Origin: Incurvaria masculella
Taxonomy: Eukaryota > Arthropoda > Insecta > Lepidoptera > Incurvariidae
Direction of reading: 5' to 3'
NCBI GenBank assembly: GCA_946894095.1
Contig: OX335652.1
Coordinates: forward strand, 17,197,001 to 17,261,000
DNA: 64,000 nt
The position numbers and the translations under genes are program-made. Below are positions 58,493-64,000 of this stretch, one piece after another. How positions within the stretch are numbered: position 1 is the stretch's first letter; each line of letters begins with the position of its first letter. Under the pieces are notes generated by a model. It saw only the letters and a list, made by a program, of their open reading frames with translations, was not told the DNA's origin and searched no databases.

Positions 58493-59511
58493 GAGGACTT
58501 TTGACGATTTCAAGTATGTCCTCTTTCTAAACAATAATAATACGAAAAATACCATCTTATCATACAATACAAAAATTAAGACGGGGCCCGAGCAAGTACA
58601 TAGAAATAAGGTCAGCGTCCTCGGTGTCCACATCCAGAATTCGCAGCGTTAGCGGGCTACACGGCCGCGTGTCATTCTCGAATCGTCCGATGTGTTGATT
58701 TCGTCACCACTGGTGCAGGGTTCCGTGGTTGACCTGCGACCAGCGATGAACGAAAACGGAGCTCAATCACGTCTGCCGCTGGGGCGTGCTGCCAGGTTGC
58801 CGATGAGCACTGTAGCCGTTCTACGAAGGTTGCTCCATCGGTGCGTTCTGTGGCTCTCGAAGCTCGAAGAACCTCCCTGGGAGACGGATTGTCCTTCCGT
58901 GCACATTAACTGCGTCACGCTAATTATGGTAACTTCGCGCCGTGCTGCACAAAAAACAGGTATCGGCCAACTTGACAGCCATCTCGCTGGTGAGGCCAAT
59001 AGGAAAAAGCTAGGTGCCGGCCTAAGCGGCATAGTCAACCTAAAGTAAAGCTCCTTTACGTCGTTTAGCTGGGCGATATCGTCGGCCTGGCGGTCTTGTC
59101 CTTGTTCTTTCTTGTCTGCTTCCGCTGAATCACCCACCTTCTTGTCGTGCTCTACGTTGCTCTTGACGAAGTGAAGCAAGGCGTGGCGATGTGTTGCTCG
59201 GCGCGCGATGTGTGTGGCGCCGCCGCCGCCACGGGGGCGCGCTGCCCCATTGCGGAAACCAACACTATGATCCCTGCGGCCATGTTGCGAGCCGGGGAGT
59301 ATCCTGGAGATGCTCGGAGAAGCGTGGCAACATGTTTGCGCTCCGTTGCCGCCCTGATGAACTCGTAGCGTGCAGTCGGCGCGGGGTGGGCGAGCCCAAA
59401 CGCCCACCCCCGGAGATCACTTCTTTCTTCACATCACTCCTTTTGAGTCCGCACTATACGTAGTTTCATCAGGTGAGGGGTTGCACGTTCAGATCACGTC
59501 GGGGTCACCAA

Positions 59512-59737
59512 TGTGCGGGTTGACTGCCTACGGGAAGCTAGGTGAGGCTACTCAATGACGTAGGCAGGTTTCCGCAGCAACACTGTATATTTTCGTAGAT
59601 GTACAAGTGCGTTCTCGTTAGTGGTTACCAGTGAGTAGGTCGAAATGGACTGAGGTGGCAAGGCGGCCGCGCGTCTTTTGTAACCGCGTTCAGCGAGCTT
59701 GTGTGTGTGTGCATCGCCCGCCTGTGTGACCGCAATA
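59512..59737 (-). repeat. Right LTR (5' LTR of the minus-strand element)
   Basis: 226 bp copy of the left LTR, bordered inside by the tRNA-Trp-like primer site (about 59481-59510) and outside by the ACCC duplication. Confidence 0.88.
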
Positions 59738-59849
59738 ACCCGTAAGCCATTTTCCTCATGCAAACATAGCAAATACATTTGTACTATTTGGGTTCCAATG
59801 CATTTCTTTACATGCATGTTGTAAGAGGCCACTAAAGGAACTTTCATGA

Positions 59850-60060
59850 TTCGTATTCCATGTAAAACAGTACCTTCCTTCCTTACTTACTAGGTAAATA
59901 TGTTAGATGAGAATATTTCAATGCGGTTGGTACCATCGCATCGAAGGCACGACTGTCGAAGTGGTAATGGAAAGTTACATTTTTTCCATCCAGTTCAATG
60001 TAGCCATGCAATATAAGGAAGGTCTTGGCATGTCACCTAGTTGAACATAATGACAGTAGC
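59850..60060 (+). mobile_element. SINE family A, partial
   Basis: Body part (GGTTGGTACCATCGCATCG; TCCATCCAGTTCAATGTAGC) without a head. Confidence 0.6.
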
Positions 60061-60075
60061 TGTGGTAATAGACTA

Positions 60076-60615
60076 GGAGGTCGCGACAAAAATGGTAACG
60101 ATAACGTAAATGGCTGAAACTGGGTTGACAGGATAAAGACCAACCTTTTGAAGCTAAATGTGTTAGTCTGCCTGTTCCAAGTGGTTGCGTTACGTAGATA
60201 AGGCGGCTGAAAAAGTAGTTATGGTGACAAAAAATGATAAGATAAATGGATGCAAATGACGAAGCATGAAAGTATCAGTACATACTTGGTTAGCAATACA
60301 AAAACTGAACAAATTTTTGGTTGCATTTCGTAGTTATAGGCGATTTAGGTTACAGATATAACTTTAGGTATATTTAAGTATTTAAGAAAAAAACCGACTG
60401 GTTATTGTTGCATAATTAATAGGTATCAATGTTTCTAAAAAATCTGTATATTCATCAGCAGATACATACCAACATCTATTTTATATAGCCAATCTAGATA
60501 ACGCAACCACTGGGCAGAGGCAGACCGACATATTTAGCATCAGAGGGTTGGTCTCTAATACGTGAACCCAGATTCAGCCAATTTTCCTTATCGTGACCAA
60601 AAATGTCGTGACCTC
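60076..60615. mobile_element. 540-bp foldback MITE with about 130-bp inverted ends
   Basis: The left end GGAGGTCGCGACAAAAATGG is mirrored by CCATTTTTGTCGTGACCTCC-like sequence at the right. Arms also share GTGGTTGCGTTA and AGACCAACC. The middle is AT-rich. Confidence 0.8.
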
Positions 60616-61424
60616 CCGGAATATAATGCCTATTGATGTACTATTTCATAAATAAATAAAATTATTTTTTAGTCTAGTTATGAACAAATATTTATCAGTA
60701 AAGAATAATTTTAAAGTATGCATACATGATTTACCACACCTTCTAGAGATATTGAGTACCTCATTTCTTCAGATAATAGAAACGCACTTCTTTTAATGAA
60801 AGTACATATTATAATATTGTAAGCTTGTGTATTTGCTGACAAATAATACATAGACTGTTGTATTTAGAGTGGGCGGAATAACTTTAATACGGGGATTATT
60901 GCCGGACTAAATAGCATTTCGTATGTTTAGTCCGGTGCTAGTCAACATACACAATTTTGACAGTTCGCTCTAATTATGACTGTTAAAATATAGAATGAAC
61001 AGATACATACAGAATGCATGGCAGACATTGGTAGGGAATATATATTATTTTCAAAACACATAAATAAGGACTTATGGCCTCCCAAAGTTCTTTTACTCAT
61101 TCTCGGGACATTGGTAGGATCCAATAATTTCATTTTATGCTGATAAACATGAAAGTTGCAAAACTTTAAAGCAGGGATTTGGGTAATTTTTTGGGTAACA
61201 AGAAAAAAAAAGTCGTGTCTCGATACCATTTGACATTTGATAAAAGGTATCTTGGGTCAAAACCTTGCAAATTACCCCATTTACCTATCTATCTTTAGAA
61301 TCTTTGAATTTAGAGACCCTCCAACCCGTAAGGGATGTAGGGTCTCTCTGTGTTGTGTTCTACCGTCTTTACCATGGAGAATGCTCGTCGGAGCTGCATA
61401 ACGCTGTCCCTCTGCCCCTTTCTA
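60616..61424. other. Intergenic, nothing but the family G repeat recognised
   Basis: AT-rich; a 95-codon minus frame (60942-61229) shows no feature. Confidence 0.45.
60868..60942 (+). repeat. Small repeat family G
   Basis: TGGGCGGAATAACTTTAATA ... TTTAGTCCGGTGCTA. Confidence 0.6.
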
Positions 61425-61740
61425 CCATCGCACAACGCAGAACCGGCAGGAAATGCACCCGTTCACTGTCACCATTCCAAAAATCAGAACCAACGGATCC
61501 TCTAGGTCCTTTATCTATACAGTCGGAAAACTATGGAATGCACTCCCTGTCGAGGTATTTCCCCAAATTACAACCTGGGGTCCTTTAAACATTGTGTGAA
61601 GAAGCACCTGGCCGGCCGGCATGGTTTTTGCAGCCCCCTCTAAAGTTCAAAAGCTCATGGGCATCGTCAGGCACCTAAGAGGTCCTGGCGTACGCCAAAT
61701 GCTGCGCCTTACGTAAAAAAACGCACAAAAAAAATTTTTT
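61425..61740 (+). pseudogene. Non-LTR retrotransposon 3' end
   Basis: Translates to SRSFIYTVGKLWNALPVEVF, then a 3' UTR ending with an A-rich stretch. It abuts the NO66 3' end (stop at 61820). Confidence 0.68.
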
Positions 61741-61762
61741 GGTCGGTGTGCCGAATACTTTG

Positions 61763-61768
61763 TTTAAT
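61763..61768 (-). terminator. NO66: Possible polyadenylation signal of NO66
   Basis: ATTAAA on the minus strand, about 55 bp after the stop. It sits in the A/T-rich end of a non-LTR retrotransposon tail, so the NO66 3' end may use transposon-derived sequence. Confidence 0.35.
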
Positions 61769-61819
61769 AAACTATAAAAACCAAAAACCTCTCCTTAAGA
61801 AAAATTACAATCCTAATCC

Positions 61820-62836
61820 CTAATCATCATCGATAGTTTCGAGCGGATATTCTGTCATTATCAACCCTCTCTCCCAGAGATCATTTGCTATTTGAATCTT
61901 GTCGCTGCCCTCCACATTCAAACTCTCCACGCTCACATATTCCGGGTATGTTTCTATCAGGGTCTCCACAGCCGGAACCAAGTACTCTCCTATAACTAGG
62001 TACTGGGGCTCATACTCCTGATACTCCAGAGAATTCTCCGTGTGGAAGTATATTCTAATTTGCCTTTCCTTTTCGCCGTCCGCTTTCATTTCTTCTTCAT
62101 CTTCATCGACTATCCGCAGTATGTTCTTCCTCAGCAGACGTATTCTAGTGTCCAGTTCGATTTCCACTCTCTGCGTCACCTTGCCGTTTTCGACCATAAC
62201 GTCGCTGTCTCCGTGAACCGTCACCGCCCGTTCCGCAGCACTCAGAACCGGCGGCAGAGCACAATGCTGGAATGTTTTACTCATTTCATCGACCGCTGAA
62301 TCAATGGGAAGATAATCCTTAACTTTATCCACCATGGACTGAATAAGACTAGTTATGTTTTCCTTCCTAGAGGTTTGCACATCAGCATTCACATAACCAA
62401 AGTTATCGTAGATATCGAAAGGCAATCCTCTTCTCATTTCGACATTCTCATTAATAGCTGCTTGCAAAGCTGCAGGTAGCATCTTTTCCAATAAGTCGGC
62501 CCAGCTGTGTTTCTGATAGAAACTGACTGTGACATGAAGTGAATGTTCCCCGTCTATTGTGACCCCTTGGTGGATGTAGCCTCGAGGGAAGTACAGCATA
62601 TCTCCAGCTTCCAAGGTGACCTCGAGGATAGGCTCCCCGATTTCATCCTGCTCGAAGTTACCGGATGAGACGCGGGGGAGTACCTCGTTCTTGGAGCGAG
62701 GCTTGTACACTTTCCACTGCTTCTTGCCCTCAACTTGCATGATCAGAGCCTCGATGTCGTCGTAGTGTGGGGCGAAGCCCTGACTGTCCGGGGGGGTGAG
62801 GTATGCGTTGGCTCCAACGAAAGAGTTAAAAAATTC
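61820..62836 (-). CDS. NO66: NO66/RIOX1 JmjC oxygenase, last coding exon (partial gene)
   Basis: Bifunctional ribosomal protein L8 histidyl-hydroxylase and histone lysine demethylase; in the family it is a nucleolar Fe(II)/2-oxoglutarate enzyme. The exon begins after a CAG acceptor (62837-62839, minus strand) in phase 0, reads 338 codons and stops at 61820. It starts EFFNSFVGANAYLTPP, then GFAPHYDDIEAL with the HxD iron ligands (exon residues 24 and 26). The distal ligand is in YFPRGYIHQG (residue 89). The 65-residue spacing between the two His matches human NO66. The rest is the dimerisation and winged-helix C-terminal half, ending in the acidic ETIDDD. Roughly the first 300 residues are missing and must lie in exons to the right; none was recognised at 62840-64000. 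An internal ATG at 62740 is not the start. The gene is convergent with the channel gene. Confidence 0.93.
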   Translation of the reverse strand, partial: EFFNSFVGANAYLTPPDSQGFAPHYDDIEALIMQVEGKKQWKVYKPRSKNEVLPRVSSGNFEQDEIGEPILEVTLEAGDMLYFPRGYIHQGVTIDGEHSLHVTVSFYQKHSWADLLEKMLPAALQAAINENVEMRRGLPFDIYDNFGYVNADVQTSRKENITSLIQSMVDKVKDYLPIDSAVDEMSKTFQHCALPPVLSAAERAVTVHGDSDVMVENGKVTQRVEIELDTRIRLLRKNILRIVDEDEEEMKADGEKERQIRIYFHTENSLEYQEYEPQYLVIGEYLVPAVETLIETYPEYVSVESLNVEGSDKIQIANDLWERGLIMTEYPLETIDDD

Positions 62837-63184
62837 CTGAAATGAAAATAAAACAAATATGATTCAGCAATAGTTGTAATAAATAGATAAATGAGTGGAA
62901 TTTTAATTGTATTAATATTTTGCTAGAAATTTTAATAATGGCACATTGATAATATTATTTAACTTCTTGCGCTATTTACATTTGCCTTTTTTAGCCTTTT
63001 ATATTAAATTTTATTACATTGGTTTGATTCATTATAATTTGTTAAAAACTATGTGCTCACATATCTACACTCACAGCTGCTGTGTGGGTTAAAAAGAACA
63101 TACGTGGTCCGTTGCAAGAGTTGTTGTAAGGTTTGTAAGAGGGATTTTCCATTTGTGTCGAAGAAAAATTCTAGAAATGGAAGC
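62837..63184 (-). other. NO66: NO66 intron, left part
   Basis: Starts at the acceptor of the last exon; AT-rich with no upstream exon seen. The rest of the intron to 64000 is a decayed MITE and unassigned sequence. Confidence 0.5.
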
Positions 63185-63725
63185 ATCATAGAAGTTGCCT
63201 TCCCGCTTATCTCTCCAGACAAACATGGAAAGAAGATCATCGACATTTCTTCGAGATCCAAAATTATACTAAAAACAGTTTTATTCGATCGAACAAGATG
63301 CTTGATGACTATTCGTATTGTAAAATTATGTTCGGTTTCTAAGTTATAAAGTCCGAAAGTTTGATTTTTTTGCACGCTATATGAAATAACTTTGGACATG
63401 GATTACCTACTCAACGATAAAACAAAATAATCTAAACAATGTTAGTCATCTAGCGTAGCTAGATTGAAAATCCATTTGAATTTTGCATGATTTTTTACTA
63501 GTGTTCGTGATTTACTTTTAGCTAAGTCATTTTGTTATTTCGGCAAAACGGTTTTCTATCCAAATCATCGCATAGCTCAAGTTAGTTGGCGGAGAAATGC
63601 TGCATCCTTGTTATCACGGAGCCTATCTTTTTCTTTGAACCGGAGAAGCTGCCAGAGCGCAATAGCAGGATTATGACATATTTTGTGATGCCAGTAGGTT
63701 AGTCTCATCGGGAAGGGCGCTCTTA
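63185..63725 (-). mobile_element. TTAA-type MITE, old copy in the NO66 intron
   Basis: Family body (TCGATCGAACAAGATG; TGCTGCATCCTTGTTATCACGGAGCC) with many changes and degraded ends. Confidence 0.7.
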
Positions 63726-64000
63726 AAGGCGCTTTGATTTCCGTTTATTCTTTGCCCACCATAATAGTAAAACCCGGTGGGTCAAGAGGCAATGTCTGGC
63801 ATTCCAGACATAAACAGCTCTGAGACGACCAGTCAGGTTTGGGACACACATTTTCTTATCACAATTTTATTTAAGTAAGTCATTATTAGTTACAACATAG
63901 TATTGTCAACATCTGCAGGAAATAATGTTTTTCTCAAATATTACTAAGAAGTAGAAAAAGTATAATGCTAATAGGCAAGCACAGTACTTATATGGAGTGA

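Larger units (their letters stand above)
57405..59737 (-). mobile_element. Young non-autonomous LTR retrotransposon with tRNA-Trp primer site
   Basis: Two 226-bp direct repeats (57405-57630 and 59512-59737) differ at one position by eye and are flanked by ACCC on both sides (57401-57404, 59738-59741), a 4-bp target duplication. Just inside the right LTR, the plus strand reads ATCACGTCGGGGTCACCA, the 3' end of eukaryotic tRNA-Trp. The primer site is therefore on the minus strand and the element runs right to left. A purine tract (AGGGGTGGAG, minus strand) precedes the left, 3' LTR. The internal 1.88 kb encodes no recognisable reverse transcriptase or integrase; the 214-codon minus frame at 58763-59407 matches nothing I recognise. 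A tRNA-Trp primer with a 4-bp duplication recalls the CsRn1 branch of Ty3/Gypsy, by inference. Confidence 0.85.

Noticed and set aside
58763..59407. 214-codon minus frame inside the LTR element
   Set aside because: Correct strand for the element, but I recognise no gag, zinc knuckle or pol motif. The region is GC-rich, so the frame may be random; not called as a gene.
61265..61588. 107-codon plus frame next to NO66
   Set aside because: Its second half is the degraded retrotransposon tail read in another frame; not a host gene.

Overview
The window looks like a lepidopteran (moth or butterfly) nuclear genome segment. It is AT-rich, has very long introns, and is packed with short interspersed repeats, foldback elements and MITEs of the kind common in Lepidoptera. 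TTAGG telomere-type motifs also occur. No prokaryotic, viral or organellar signature was seen. Only two protein-coding loci can be supported; most other open frames are chance or transposon-derived.

Layout. 1-20,050: no supportable host gene. It holds tRNA-derived SINEs, a second family of short elements bounded by GGGTTCCGTACC, a foldback element, TTAA-flanked MITEs and non-LTR tails, plus a CpG-rich patch near 17.3-17.6 kb that could be a promoter. 20,052-54,358 (+): a split gene for a two-pore-domain (K2P) potassium channel of the TWIK/KCNK1 type. Two alternative N-terminal coding units (20,052 with 21,535, or 28,549) each supply transmembrane segment 1. Either can join the same four downstream exons (48,555; 49,697; 51,589; 54,060), giving about 353 or 396 residues. 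All internal introns are phase 1 and the phases fit. The introns carry two ~118-119 bp satellites, nested MITEs and many SINEs. The intron after the first shared exon begins with a tandem 42-bp amplification of that exon's own pore-coding end and splice donor.

54,359-61,760: the tail-to-tail interval. It contains the channel 3' UTR, a TTAA-type MITE, a young 2.33-kb LTR element with a tRNA-Trp primer site, and a 540-bp foldback element. 61,820-62,836 (-): the last coding exon of NO66/RIOX1, a nucleolar JmjC oxygenase, including its whole iron-binding triad. Its upstream exons are not seen and probably lie beyond the right edge.

The two genes look functionally unrelated. The points most worth checking are the alternative N-termini, which add or remove the conserved cap cysteine, and the pore-exon-derived minisatellite. 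All splice calls come from reading GT/AG signals, phase and family similarity by eye; no transcript data were available.
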